Origin: Diplosphaera chodatii
Taxonomy: Eukaryota > Chlorophyta > Trebouxiophyceae > Prasiolales > Stichococcaceae
Length of the DNA stretch: 64,000 nt
Reading direction: 5' to 3'
Assembly (NCBI GenBank): GCA_032358165.1
Contig: JAALGY010000043.1
Span: 1,116,001 to 1,180,000, forward strand
The first letter of the stretch is position 1; every line of letters begins with the position of its first letter. The notes below the pieces were generated by a model. It was not told the DNA's origin, did not search any database, and saw only the letters and a program-made list of their open reading frames with translations. The position numbers and the translations under genes are program-made. Positions 1-14,515 of the stretch are shown here, piece after piece.

Positions 1-1
1 C

Positions 2-3000
2 CCTGAGCGGCTGAGCGAGGAGGTGCGGCGGCTGCTGGACTGGCACTGGTCCCAGCTCGAGTACGGCTGCAGCGCGCCGCTGTCAAAGGTGCGGCCCGCG
101 CGGCCGCTTGCAGTGCCTTTTGGGTTCATTGTGCCGTGATCAGCCAAGGGTTTGGGGGGTAGCTGCACTTGGCACTTGGGAGCTGCCAAACTCAGAAGGT
201 CCCTGCCGGACGATCGTGCCCAGCTTCATGGGCACCTCGCTGCTCGTGCAGCAGGGCAGGATCTAGCGCAAGATCTACGCTCCACCCCACCGTGGCTGTT
301 GCGGATGCTGCAGATCTCGGCGGTGCACTGGAACCAGGACGAGGACTTTGGCGGGTTTGGCGGGCCGCACTGCATGGTGCCGGGCGGCTACGGGGCAGTC
401 ACCGACGCACTGGCACGCCTGCTGCCGGGCCTGCGTCTGTCCACGCCGGTGGCCAGGGTCGAGGATGCGGACAGCGGTGTGAAGGTCACCACAGCGTCAG
501 GTCTGCACCATGAACCTGCCACTTTTGCACTCGAATATTGCTCCAGCCTGTGGCTGCCAGTGCACGTGCTTCGCTGTGATCGAGCTCAGATAGCCACAAC
601 ACCGAAAGCGCAGCCCCGGATGTGTAGCCACCGTGAGGATGCACCCAGGCACAAAGTGTAGCCGTCACTGAGGCGTGGCAGCAGGGTGTGACATGTGAGC
701 CATTGCTGCAGGCGAGGTGTTTGAGGGCGACTCAGTACTGGTCACGGTGCCGCTGGGCTGCCTCAAGGCGGAGGCCATTGCCTTCAGCCCGCCGCTGCCC
801 GACTGGAAGCGGGATGCCATCGCCACGCTGGGCAACGGCAACCTGAACAAGGTGTGCTGACGCCGCGGCCCCTGTGGTCAGGCATGTTACCTCTGAATGC
901 TGTCGTGGCCATGTTATTCCACCCACATCAGTGAGGCAGGAGGCGGTAGAGCAAGTAGGAGCGGACCTGGCGGCCAGCTGCTGCTTGTGAAGCCTTGCAG
1001 GTGGTGCTGCGGTTCCCATCGGTGTTCTGGGACGACACCGTGGACTACTTTGGCGCGGCGCCGGCGGGCGGCCCCGCAGCGCGCGGCCGCTGCAGCACCT
1101 TCTGGAACGTGCACCGCTGGGGCGGGCAGCCCATCCTGGCTGGCCTGCTGTCCGGCCTGTCTGCTGATCAGGTGCGCTGCCCATGTGGTCACTGCTGCAG
1201 CCGTGGTACAGGAGCAGCATGAGGAGCAGAGTTGCATACATCAGGTTGTGGCAGATTTGTGACGCAGCACACATGCTTGTCTAGCTGCAGAGCTGATGGT
1301 CCTGAGTCTGTGTGGCTGGGTCGACCCTCCGGTCGTCGTGCAACCCTGTGCAACTACATGCATGCAGGCGGAAACTGACGAGGATGCAGCAACTGCGGCG
1401 GCGGCCATGGCGGTGCTGCGCCAGGTGCACGGCCCCAGCATCCCCGAGCCAACAGCCGTGCACGTCTCCCGCTGGGGCTTGGATCCCTACAGCCGAGGTG
1501 GGAGTGGCTGCTGGGACCGGCTGTCAACCTTATTGCTGTGCAGCCTCACGAGTGTGAAAGGCAATTCCGCTGGATGCTTCACAACATAGGAGGACCGATG
1601 TTGATGTGCGTTCGTGGTGCAGGCTCGTACTCATATGTGGCGGTGGGCGCGAGCGGCAAGACCTACGAGGCGCTGGCCAAGCCAGTGCGGCGGCGGCTGC
1701 TGTTTGCCGGGGAACACACCTCCATGGAGGTGACTGCCGTACATGATTCCCCCCTGAGATGCCCTGTGCAAGGACAACGGGGCGTGTGTTACACCCCCCA
1801 CTTGCTTGCGCGGTGGGAAGCATGATGATGCCTGCATTCTTTTGGGGGGCGAGCCCAAACACAGCGCCAGGTCTGGCAGGGCTACAGGGAATTGCATTGC
1901 AGAGTTGTGCAGAATGCTGCACAGCGGTCGTCCGTCTGCTTTCGTTGCAGCACCCGGACACGGTCGGCGGCGCGATGATGAGCGGGGTGCGGGAGGCGAG
2001 GCGCTTCCTGGCGCAGCTGCGCAATGACGACGAGGCCGCCGCCGCTGCATATGGGTCCACTCTGCCCTCGAAGGTATGCGTACGGTCGTGCAACTCGATG
2101 ACTCGAAACGCTACATTGCTCAAGCAAAGCGCTGCCTTCCCTTGCATGAGCTGCCCGACGAGTGCCAGCAACAAGGACAGTGACTCGGCACTGCCGCCCT
2201 GCGCCTACAGATCTAACGAATGCCCTGCCGCCGCGGCTGCGCAGGTCCGCAGCCAGCGCGACACGGAGCTGGACGAGCTGTTCGGCTCCGGCTCCTCCGG
2301 CGACGAGGGCGCCGGCACGCAGGGGGCGGGGCGCAGGCGGCGGGCGGAGCCCTCCTCCGGCCACAAGCGCCCCAAGCGCAAGGCGGAAGATGGTGGGCCA
2401 GCTGTGCAGACTCCAGACATGTCTCTGCGGCTTGGTATGCAGTTGGCTGCTTCGTATCTTGTGACATGCCTGACGAGAGACGGACAGCAACAACTTGGGT
2501 GCGCCAAGCGTCCCATAACACCGCGGCAATTGCGCGGGGGCACCTCGGCAGGCTCTGACGGAAACAGCCCCTCGCCGGCACTGCACCTGGCTGCTGCCCG
2601 CCTGTCGACCAGGCCGCCCGCCCCGCTGCAGGGGAGGCGCTGGACGAGCGGGCGGCGGCGGCGATGGGGCGCGACATCGAGCGCATCATGCGGGACCAGG
2701 CGGCGCGGGAGGCGGCGCGCTCCGACCAGAAGGCCGTCTGGCGCGCCCTCGCCCTCGCCGGCGGCGGTGCGCACCCGTCCACCTACCTGGACTGGTTCCT
2801 CAACATCCACTGTACAGAACTGTGACACCAGCAGGGCGGAGGTGGGCTCCACTTTTCTCCGTGGGGTGGTCACGTGGATAAGGCGGCAGCGACGCTCCGT
2901 TTCAGCTTGCCTGAGCCTGCTTGGTGGCAGCGCAACGCGGCATGCGCAAGTGCAGGGCTGTGCGGCAATTCTGCTGGTCACATGGGCGTGGGCAGAGCCA

Positions 3001-5373
3001 TGGGGTGTCGTGGTCTCGTTCCCAACTGTGGCGGGGTGTGCGCCCCGCAGGCGACATGGGCGCGGTGCTGGGGATGCTGGCGAGCGAGGCGCCGGCGGCG
3101 GGGCGGCTGTCGCTGCTGGAGGCGCTGCCGGCGGCGGGGCTGGCGGCGCGGCAGCGCGTCGCCCGCAGCCGGCCGGTGTGCGGGCTGCTGGCCGCCTGGG
3201 CGGGCGCCTGGGCCGACGTGGTGGACGGCGACGAGGCGGCCCTGGAGGCGCTGCTCAGGGTGCGCCGGCGCCAGGGGTCCAGGATCGGGGTCCTGAATGG
3301 AATATCAGCATCCTGTCCGTTCTGCTCAACGCCGCCACATTGGGGGGTGGAGCTCGGCATGGCTCGGTGAAGCCGAGGCCAGGCCTGTGGTGCTGTTGCC
3401 TCCGTTGCCGCCACGTAAACATTGCCTGTCTGCCATGCAACCCTGCTCTTGGTGAGGTGCCCGCGCCCCCACACCTGCCATTCTCACTGCCCCACCGGGC
3501 TGGCAGGACAACCTGGCCTGTCGTCTGCGCTGCAGGCGCTGCTGGAGCTGCCGGTGGAGCTGCCGGTGCTGCGGGCCTCCACGCTGCTGAAGACGGTGCG
3601 GTCGGAGGTGCCGGACTGCGGGAGCCGCACCTGCTGCGCCCTGGCCGCGCAGCTCGCCCGCAGGTACGCTCGGTCTGACTTGGCCCTGCTTCAGGTGACT
3701 GCTCCCATAGGAGGCTGTTGCGGTGCACACACGACTGTTGTCTTGACATGGCATGTCAAACACGCCGCAGCGTGCTTGACCAAGGAGCTGTGTCGACATG
3801 TCCAGGTGGGCAGAGGCGGCGGCGCCGCCCAAGCCGGGCACGCCGCCGGCCACAGCTGCGCCGCCGCCCGCCGCCGCCGCACGCCCGTCCGGCGACGGCG
3901 GCGGCAGCGGCGCGATGTCTGACAACGCCGCGGAGGCGGAGGCAGACGCCGAGCTGCCGCCCGCCCAGCTGCCGGCCGAGGTGCTCGAGGCGGAGCGCGC
4001 CGCGCAGGAGGTGCGGCGACCACGGCTCCCTGCTTCGGCGACTCTGTATGGGGCTTTTGCTTGTTGTGCTCAGACAGCTGCCGTGCAGCACCTGAGCCAC
4101 AGCGCGCCCGCTGGTGTGCTGGCTGCTGTGGATCACTTGGGTCTGCCTGACTTTATCACGTCGACTTGTAAAAGGTGCACGACCGCGCGACGTCACCACT
4201 GCAGAGTGCCTGCTTGACGAGGCCCGGCACAGCACACCTGCATGTCATGCGACTGCCTGCAACGAGCCTGCTGCTGAGGGTGGTGCCGGGTGTGATGCCG
4301 TTAGGCGGAGGCGGCGGCGGCGCAGTTTGTGGCTGAGAAGGAGGCGCTCATGAAGGCGCTCGAGGAGCCGGTGCGGCTGCCCAAGATCGACGAGTTCCGC
4401 GCCAAGAAGCGGCGCAAGCTGCTGGCCCCGGCGGAGCAGGTGGCCGCCAAAGGTGAGGCAACCGAGCAAATCGTGCAGAAGTCATTTATGATCCATTTCT
4501 GGCGTACAGTGCATGCCCGCCAGGCAGTTGCATGCAACTGCTGCTGCGGTGTGGCTGTGCAGCTGCCGAGACCTGTGCTATGATGTGCTGCAGCCAGCAG
4601 CAAGCACAGGAGCAGCGGCGGCGGCAGCGGCGCCAGCAAGTCCAAGCACAGCAGCAGCAGCAAGAGCCGGCCCAGCAGCGGCGGCTCCCAGTCCAAGGGC
4701 CAGCCGCTCGACAACGACAACAAAAAGGTGCGGGGCTGGGCTCAGTCAGCAGCTGAGAGGCGCACAGCAAGGATGCTCACCTTTGCACGGCAGACATGAT
4801 GTGCACTGGCATGTGGCGCTTGAAACTGTCCAAAACCATGCACCGCGCCTCCGCATGCTGCGCATCCTTGTGGCAGTTCAGGGGTGTTGTCACTTTACAG
4901 TCAACACCCGTTCACACGCCACAGGCGCTGGGCAAGTACATTGGCAGCCTCCTGGAGCCGCTGTACGCGGCCAAGCGCCTGAGCAAGGACCAGTTCAAGG
5001 CGGTCGCCCGCCGCGCCGCTGAGAAGGCAAGTGTAGCCAGATTTCTGCACACATGTCTTGTCGCCGTCTGGAAAGGGGACTACACTTGAGATGCATGGCA
5101 GGGACCCTTGGCTGCATGGAGTCTCGGCGCATGACATTTCTTGCTGAGGTTGTTGCCGGCTGCCTGCAGGTTGCTGCAACAGCCACCTGCAAGCCGGGAG
5201 AAAGCTTCCTGACCGAATCCCGCAGGGAAAAGGTGATACAGGCATCTTTGCCTTCGAAGCTGCTTAGTATTCGGTTGTGAGAGATACACGGCTCATTTAT
5301 TGACGTGTGTGCACAGGTGCGGAACCTTGTGGACGCCTATGTCAAACTCTGCCTTGCTGGAAAGCTGAAGTGA
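2..5373 (+). CDS. LDL3/LSD1-type flavin histone demethylase with TFIIS-N-like and SCAF/PHRF1-like C-terminal regions (5' partial)
   Basis: Predicted FAD-dependent amine oxidase that removes H3K4 methyl groups in the nucleus. Exons: 2-88, 314-500, 712-851, 1001-1171, 1368-1497, 1623-1729, 1951-2073, 2245-2392, 2632-2811, 3051-3259, 3536-3663, 3806-4010, 4305-4452, 4594-4727, 4925-5026, 5170-5232, 5317-5373; all phases agree and give 772 residues in the window. The first seven exons match the LSD1 amine-oxidase half: HWNQDEDFGGFGGPHCMVPGG, NLNKVVLRFP, FWN, SRW, GSYSYVA and the FAD-end motif LLFAGEHT. A charged linker with KRPKRK follows, then a helical bundle (3051-4010; LLELPVELPVLRASTLLKTV, LAAQLARRWAE) that resembles the TFIIS N-terminal domain. 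The last three exons (SLLEPLYAAKRLSKDQFKAV, VRNLVDAYVKL) resemble the conserved C-terminus of SCAF11/PHRF1. This layout suggests plant LDL3. The SWIRM domain would lie upstream. Intron 5027-5169 has a GC donor. The enzyme family is firm; the C-terminal domain names are by eye. Confidence 0.85.
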
Positions 5374-5933
5374 TGAGCAAACCCAGCAGACCTAGTGCTC
5401 GCAGCTGCGGTGTTGACATTGGAGCTCACAGTCATACAGCTGTAGTATGCCAGCTGCAGCAGGCCTTGATAACTGTTGACATCATTGTAGTAGACAGTGC
5501 GAGAACAACGCATGGCCAGGATGGTTGTTTGCACTTGCTCAACTCTGGGACTGTGTACCCTAAGTGGCCCCTGAAGAAACGTTCAATGACTTGCTGTGCA
5601 ACCTTTTTATGCATACAACACCTGACAGTATTTGAGGTGGAACCCGCTGCAAACATCAGTTGAGGGGTGCAGCGGTGATGCTTGCCACAGGCGGCAACCT
5701 CAATTGGGCGAAAGGAATTAGGCGGGCACACAGGCACGCATGGCAGACGTTCAGCAAAGGCACATTGATGTGAAGCGGGTCTGAGAAGGCGGCAAGGGCA
5801 GAGTGCCTGCCTGCAGCAGCACACGGGTGCTGAGGTGTTGGCCTCTTAAACCCTAAAACCGCCAATTATTGTAGAAACGGCCACTATACTTGCTGTACTG
5901 GTAAAATTTGCCGAATGGTCAGCTTTCGCTGAT
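5374..5933. other. Intergenic: 3' side of the demethylase gene and 5' flank of the tRNA
   Basis: No coding signal that I trust. It would hold the demethylase 3' UTR. A single telomere-like AAACCCTAAAA sits at 5848-5858 without repetition. Confidence 0.5.
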
Positions 5934-6031
5934 GCAAGTATGCCGGAGTGGTTAACGGGTAGCACTCGAAGTCTATGACTTGCTATGCTATGGGGTAACC
6001 CGCCTAGGTTCGAGTCCTAGTGCTTGCGCCA
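5934..6031 (+). tRNA. tRNA-Ser (anticodon CGA) with a 14-nt intron
   Basis: The acceptor stem GCAAGTA (5934-5940) pairs with TGCTTGC (6021-6027). The D-arm contains GAGTGGTTAA. The T-arm CTAGG/CCTAG (6004-6020) encloses TTCGAGT. The anticodon stem TAGCA (5960-5964) pairs with TGCTA (5986-5990). With a 14-nt intron at 5971-5984, just 3' of position 37, the loop reads CTCGAAA with anticodon CGA. The variable arm TGGGGTAACCCGC (5991-6003) is a typical class II serine arm. CCA follows the discriminator base (6029-6031), then TTTT, a Pol III stop. A second TGCTA at 5981-5985 gives a less canonical alternative with a 9-nt intron. Confidence 0.9.
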
Positions 6032-6444
6032 TTTTGAATTTTTTGCTCCATTTGTCCGGCTGTGTCATGATGAACATGGTGCGGCGCAGCGAAACAAACC
6101 TCGAGGAGGTCAAGGCCTCCCAAGTTGCGCAACCCTGCATGCTAAAGGCCATGAGGTGCAAAGGTGGGCGGCCTATTCAGGAAGTTGCACTCCCATGCCA
6201 TGGTTTTAACAGATGGACTCCAGGTTGGATTGTGCACGTCACCAGCTAACCGTGGACATGCCTGTCTCAAGGGGTGGTCATCAGGGCACGGATGTCAAGA
6301 GGCAGAACCGTTCGACTCTTGCCTAGGCAAGGGCATCGATGCTGTCTTAATGGCATGGCTGACAGCGCTGCAGGCGCCGCCCATGGCTGACTGAATTGTG
6401 CTGAAGTTTCGCTGCTCAAGTGGCTGGCTGGCTGGCTGGCTCCA
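6032..6444. other. Intergenic with a TGGC microsatellite
   Basis: Lies between the tRNA and the 3' end of the reductase gene. It carries about five tandem TGGC units at 6421-6440. No coding exon is supported. Confidence 0.5.
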
Positions 6445-8637
<2,193 letters not shown>

Positions 8638-9044
8638 GCAGGCTGTGCTCGTCTACACTTGATTGACAAGTGTCAAAGCTGGTTGTGTGGGCAGGTGGTC
8701 TCATGCAGTCACATGATGACCGGTCACAGATCGACGGCAAGCAGGGCCTCTGCACCAGGGGGGGCGAGCTGCTGGGTGTGCCAACTCACTCGGTCAAACT
8801 TGAAGCATCGACAATGCACAACTTCTTCGACAGTTGATACACTGACAACACCACTCAGCAGGACACGCCGCACCGGGTGGCTAGGGTGCATGACAGTTGC
8901 ATGCATGACACCGACATGCACTCTGCAGCTCGAGAAAAGATGAATTCATAATCCTGCACGTTTGCATATAAAGGCTGATAAACCTCATAAGATTGACAAA
9001 CCCAACAGCAGCAGCGCATTGCTGTCAGCTGTGAGTACAGTGCA
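8638..9044. promoter_or_regulatory. Shared divergent promoter region with a TATA box
   Basis: This interval separates two head-to-head genes. TATAAAGG at 8967-8974 lies 71 bp upstream of the GNAT ATG at 9045, which is the first ATG downstream of it. That supports the chosen GNAT start. No clear TATA box is seen for the reductase side. Confidence 0.55.
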
Positions 9045-11026
9045 ATGCCATGTGCGGCTGGTGCAAAGCATGTGCCCCACCATACAGCCGGTCGCTCATT
9101 GCCAGGATTCATAGCGGGCACCATTCATGCCAAGCGCACCGCTGGTGTCCCACCGGCAGACATTCTGCAGCGCTCACATGCAAGAGTGGGTATCATATCA
9201 GCCGGGCGGCCCTTGCAGTTCAGCCTGCGGCAATGCATGAGCAGGCATGCCGCCGCAGCAGCAGGGCCAGCAACCCTGCTGGATGGAGATGACGGCACAG
9301 CTCCGCAGCGACAGCATGCTGGACGCATGCGAGTGCGGGCGGCCGGGCTGGCAGATGCAGAGGCGGTGGCGCAGCTGTGTGGACAGGTGGGGCGGCACAG
9401 CTGCAGTGTGCAGCCTCTTGTGCGGGAAGCGAACAAAGAGCAAGACGACCGATGATGTGTGGCACTAGTGCTGTCTTGACGCCTGCAGGTGTTTGCAGAG
9501 GATGAGGGCGTGGCGCGTCTGCCGCCGGGTCCCGCCAGGGATGCGCTCGCCGCTGTGCAGCGTGCAAACGCAGCGCAGATTGCCAGCACGCTACTGGTGG
9601 AGATACAGGCAGCCCTGAAGGCTAAGCAGCAGGTGACCCATTACAGATGCATGCTGTGTACTGTGCTGTCGAGGGTGTGATGCATGTCAGCACAGCCCTG
9701 TTGGCATAGGCAGACAGTCTTGTCAACGCTGCTGATAGCCTAGGACTGGCTTGCCCTAAGCAGGCCAAACAGGAGGCCCGGGAGTGGCGCATGTACCGGC
9801 GGTACACTGCTCTAAAGGCGGAGATTGCGGCGCTGCGGGGTGGGCAGGAGGCCGCCTTCCTGGCGCCGCCAAGCCCCATGGAACTGTGCGTCCTGCGTGC
9901 CCACGTCCGTATGGTGGCGAGCTCGATCGCGCAACGGCGGCCTCAGTGAAGGGACTCAGCTTGAGGACAACGTGCTGCTGTCTGCCATACTACTCGCAGC
10001 CTTGTGGTTGCGCGACGCTGCAACGCCGGCAATGCTGTGCGACCAGGCGGCAGCTGGAGCGCTGGCAGCGGCACCGCCAGTTCGCGGTGCTGCTGGCGGA
10101 GGACGCGGGCACGGGGCGGCTGCTGGGCGCCGTGACGCTGTCGCTGACGCGCTGCGAGGCGGCGCTGCCGCCGCCCTTCCCCACCAGCAAGCTGCTCAGG
10201 TGCCCTCGCGGATACCCCCCGAGTGGTGCAAGTCGCTGCCGAATGCATCAGTTCGGCTGCATCGCAGGCAGTGAACACCTGACCAGCTCAAGGTATGCAT
10301 CTGCAGATTGCAGTGCAAGGTGGTGTCTGGACTTGAGTGATCGTGGTGCTATCTGCATGCTGCGCAGGTTGTACGTCAGCAACATGGTCACTGCGCCGGA
10401 GGCGCGGCGGCGGGGCGTGGCCACCCAGCTGCTGCACGCCTGCATGCGCCTGGGTGAGTCAGCCTGTGCGCTTTGCCCGCTGTCGATGCGGCAGGCAGCC
10501 TCGGCCGCCCCACAGTTCGGCAGCATCTTCCAAGCAACAACCTCGTGGGAGGACCGTCAGCAGCGACGCAGCGTCTGGCCGTGCGGTCTTGCACCTCCTG
10601 GTGCAAACGCTGTGTTGCCTCCGCAGGCCGACGGTGGCGCAGCGACAGCGCCTGGCTGCATGTGGAGGAGCGCAACGCAGCTGGGCTGGGCCTCTACCAG
10701 GTGTGCAAGAACATTGTGTCAGCGTGTGTCACCGCAGCAGGAGACTTCATGGTCTGTTGCCCGTTAGCAAGTGCTGCGCTCGCATAAGCATGTATCCTCG
10801 AATGCTGGCGCAGGCAGCAGGGTTCAGGGGCGTGTCAGCGGCACGGCGCTGGACATCTGGCTTCCGGCGCTGCCGCCTCATGACACGGACGCTGCCAAAG
10901 CCTCCGCCGCGGCAGCAGTTGCTTGGTGATGGCAGCTTTCCAGAGCAGCAGGGCGTGGCAGTGACCGGCGGGTCGACGCGTGACAGTGATGGCGTGTTCA
11001 TTTGGAAGACCGAGGTGGATCAGTGA
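9045..11026 (+). CDS. GNAT-family N-acetyltransferase, probably organellar
   Basis: Transfers acetyl from acetyl-CoA to an amine, probably a protein N-terminus or lysine; the substrate cannot be read from sequence. Exons: 9045-9386, 9489-9632, 9764-9885, 10047-10199, 10368-10453, 10627-10700, 10814-11026, total 1134 nt, 377 aa. The N-terminus is Arg/His/Ala-rich without early acids, like a transit peptide, so a plastid GNAT of the plant GNAT1-10 type is plausible. The acetyl-CoA loop is in LYVSNMVTAPEARRRGVAT, where RRRGVA fits the R/Q-x-x-G-x-G/A signature. HVEERNAAGLGLYQAAGF is the typical C-terminal GNAT strand and helix. An insertion at 9764-9885 (WRMYRRYTALKAEIAALRGG) looks helical. A TGTAA motif lies about 125 nt after the stop, at 11149-11153. 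Family is sure; localisation is inferred. Confidence 0.88.
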
Positions 11027-11610
11027 CTCACGCAGGCATATCACTGGGTTGGTTGTCATTGAAAGGCTGGGCAGACATGCGCTGCGACTGCTGTACCAGT
11101 ATGCCTTGCGAGGCCGGGATTGCAGGTGGCTGGTGTGCCATCAGAGTGTTGTAACGCTGCTGACTCCTAACAAGTACCTTGGCTCAAGTCACCCCAACTG
11201 ACACTTTCAGATGTTCATGAATGTGTGTCACGCATATACAACCATCTTGTGCAGCTCCTGCATCCACACAACATCGCAGTCAGCACACTTGTTGACGGTG
11301 CAGCACTGCTGTGTTAAATCGCCAAGACGCTCACACAAGCCTCACTATGGCAGGACAGACCGTCAGTTCACAGATGCAGCACCTGGTCACAAGATGAAGT
11401 GTCGCCAGTACGGAGCACCGAGCCTTCTGACTGCCGCTACGTTCGGTCCTGCTGCAGGTGAGTGGATTCACCCGCAAAGGGCCGGCTCATGCGCGGTCAG
11501 AGCATGCCGGGGAAGTGTGCCGCTGCAAAACGTCCGGCAGTGCTCGAGGCCTCCTATGGAAGCAGCAGGACTACACATCAGCAGCCCGTGAGTGACAGAG
11601 CCGCTGCTCA
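11027..11610. other. Intergenic, convergent 3' ends of GNAT and CCZ1
   Basis: Holds the two 3' flanks. TGTAA at 11149-11153 is the likely GNAT poly(A) signal. No convincing coding exon was found. Confidence 0.5.
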
Positions 11611-14515
11611 TCAGGGCTCCAGCGCAAATGACATGAACAGCGGCAAGACTTGCCGCAGTCGTGCACCAGCGTTCAGGCAGGGACAGCGCCCCACCTGGAG
11701 GCCCCCCTCCCCGCGGCCCTCCATCACGACGGCCAGGCCGCGCGGCCCGTCGACGCGCGCCGCCACCCAGCAGTCGCCGGCGCCGCGGGCCACCACCTCC
11801 AGATCCGCGTCCTGCGCCACACGACGAGGGAGGCCGGTGGCACAGGCTCTGTGCCCCGGAAGTCTAGTCCCCAGTGGCCGGCCTGCCGGTCGTCGGTCGG
11901 CTTCCAGACATGCTCCGACCAAAACATCCGACCCGCCAAATGCCCCAGGGCCGTGGCGCCATGACACGCACGCACCTCTGGCGGGTCCGGCGACGCGGCC
12001 AGCCGCTCGTCCAGCTGCTGGCGCACGGCGGCGGTGAGCGCCGCCGAGTCCCGGTGCAGCGTGGCCGCCTTCGCCGCCGGGGAGGCGCGCGCCCCGCCCA
12101 GCACGCCGTCCGTGTGCAGGTACCTGCGGCGGCGCAGGTGCCATGGCCCCTCGCAAATTGCTTCAGCATCATGACCCGACCACATGCGACTCCTGCGCCA
12201 GACATCTGCTGGCCCTGCCATCAGCATGCTGTCAACGGTGCCTCCGACAACCTTATGCTCGTGGAGCGCACCTGAGGCCCTTGACATGGCCGTCGTGGGC
12301 TGCGGCGACCTCCGCCGCCGCGGCGGTGACAAGCCAGTGCAGGGGGCTGGCTGCGGCAGTGGCCAGCGCGCTGCGTGCCTCGGCCAGTGGCCGCCACTCC
12401 GCCGCCATCAGCAGCAGCAGGAGCGCCTCGCCCTGCTGCACCGGCAGCAGCTGACAGACTTCGCCCCCCTGCAGCAGGCAGTTGAAACACTCAAGTCGCA
12501 CCTCAAAGGATCGTTGCTGGATGACAGCAATGTAACAGTACGTTCACCATAACCAGACATCCTGCCTGTCAACCCCCTGCTCAATCATGCTGAGGACCCC
12601 ATGACCATTGTGGTCACCTTTCAGCGAGGCACGCATACAAGCACCTGCAAGTGGACGTGAGGCAGCAGCAGCGCGGAGCTGTGGTCGCTGTCGTGCGCGC
12701 CATTGGCTGGGCTGGCAGCCGCTGGAGTGCCAGCCGCTAGCTGCAGGAAACTGTCATCGGTGGGCGCCCATGCTGATGCGTCCAGTGGCAGCTGCGACGG
12801 CCTCTGCTTCGAGGGACTGGGTGACCTGCAGATCACATGTGCATGTCTGCAGCCATGTGCTGCGCTTCTGAGGACTTGGGTTCTGCTGGTTGCGCGCTGA
12901 CACAGCCATTGGACACCTCATGTTCGTCATAGCAAATGCAGCAGTGCCAGTGGACAGCAGCACCCCTGCTTTCTGCCAACGCCAACACGCGCAAAGATAC
13001 GTACAACGGAACGAGCCAGCTTGCCGACCTGCCAGCGGTCGCCAGCGCAGCGCCCTTCAGCTTGCGCCATGCCGCCGCCGCCGACATGCTGCCGCCGGCG
13101 TGGGGCAGCAGCGCCCCAGCCGCTAGAGACACCAGCGCAGCAGTGTCCTGTAGACATGGGAGAGTCGACATACCGTCTGATGTGCCGCCACCATGGCTTC
13201 GTCAGACAGGAGTATGTCTGTAGATGAGCGCAGGCTGCAAGGTGCCGGTGTGCTTGCCTGCTGGGAGGCGCTGCTCCACAGGCAGTGGCGGCCGCACAGC
13301 GCGACCATCCCGGAGATGCCGCCGCCGCCGCCGCCGGCACCGCCCGGCCGCAGCGGCAGCAGCAGCAGGCCCTCGCACGCCGCCTGAAGGCCTGCAGGAG
13401 CTGACACGGTGGCCACTCTGGCAGTGTGAGGCGTGGGGAGCGTGGTCAGTGCGCCCCTGCTGAAGTGTAAACCCTAACTTTGGACGCGCATGCATGCTGA
13501 CGCACGTGCCTTTCACAGCAGGTCAAACGGAACATGCGCTTGCCTGTGGAGGTGCGGCGGCTGAGCGGGAAGAAGGGGATGCTGCCGGCAGAGCTCAGCG
13601 GGTTGCTGGGCTCCAGAACATGTGGCATCGACCCCTTGGCCAGCGCACCGCCATAGTGGTTGAGGACAGCTGCCAACGCTTCCCGCGCTTCCTCATGTGA
13701 ACCCTGCAATCAGGTGCACAGTGCGGTCAACTCTGCAATCGGATGCACGGTGCAGTCAGCCGCCCACTGCCGAGAATGCCAGCTCCGCGAGTCAGGCATA
13801 CGACAGGCTCGCAATGGCGCGAGTCCTTTTCGATGGTTGAAATGCATACTCAAGCTCTGGCTTGTTGTCTTGCTCTGCCACCTGATCCAGGAGTTGCTGC
13901 ACCGAGCCGTGCAGCAGCCGCACCGCTGCATGCACCTGTGACAGCACGCCGCGCAGCGCGACATCCCGCACAAGGGGGCCGCACCACGAGGCCTCGACAA
14001 CCTGCACAACAGCTTGCACATATGAGCGCCACAGCACCCATCGCTTGGTGACACAGCATGCGACCGGCGGCAGGCCTCCGGCATGCAGGTGCCAAGGGCG
14101 GATCGTCTCCCAGGCGTACCAGCAGCATGAAAAGGTGCGGTTCGGCGGCATATGACACCCAGCGGTGCCGCTGTGCGTCCATTGCGACCTCATCCGCAGA
14201 GTCCTGCCGGCACGGTAACAGCACGTCGTCAGCACATGTCTGGTGAACGTCAATGATTTCTGCGAAGGGCTGTGCAGCACGGTCAGCTCACTGCTGCTCT
14301 CGCTAGACGTCCCGCTGCACCTCAGTGAAGATGGAGGCAAATGCCATGACGGCGCGCATCAGTCCCACTGCGCCGGCGCGGTCCTCTGGGCCGACATGCG
14401 CCGGAAAATATGCCAGCAGCTGGTCGGCCGGATCGTCCCCATCGGACGCACTGCGGCGGTCGTCGAAGAGCGCCAGCTGCAGTGCTGCGGCAGCGGCGCC
14501 ATCCGAACCGGCCAT
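11611..14515 (-). CDS. CCZ1: Vacuolar fusion protein CCZ1
   Basis: CCZ1 pairs with MON1 as the guanine-nucleotide exchange factor for Rab7 on late endosomes and vacuoles. Exons in coding order: 14515-14321, 14203-14120, 14001-13882, 13703-13544, 13391-13258, 13147-13029, 12825-12645, 12516-12272, 12123-11976, 11811-11611, total 1587 nt, 528 aa (plant and animal CCZ1 are about 480 to 500). The N-terminal longin-like strand is LQLALFDDRR, followed by QLLAYFPAH and GAVGLMRAVMAFASIFTE. Next are HRWVSYAAEPHLFMLLVVEA and VLSQVHAAVRLLHGSVQQLL, matching family order. Later QLLPVQQGEALLLLLM and CWVAARVDGPRGLAVVMEG fit the C-terminal third. Introns at 13543-13392 and 13257-13148 have GC donors. The extreme C-terminus (RCPCLNAGARLRQV onward) is not family-like, and a further small exon is possible. 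Confidence 0.82.

Noticed and set aside
1759..3678. 639-codon plus-strand open frame
   Set aside because: It runs across several introns of the demethylase gene and switches out of the conserved frame; long open frames are common in this GC-rich DNA.
5848..5858. Telomere-like AAACCCTAAAA
   Set aside because: Only one unit; no tandem array, and the surrounding sequence is ordinary intergenic DNA.
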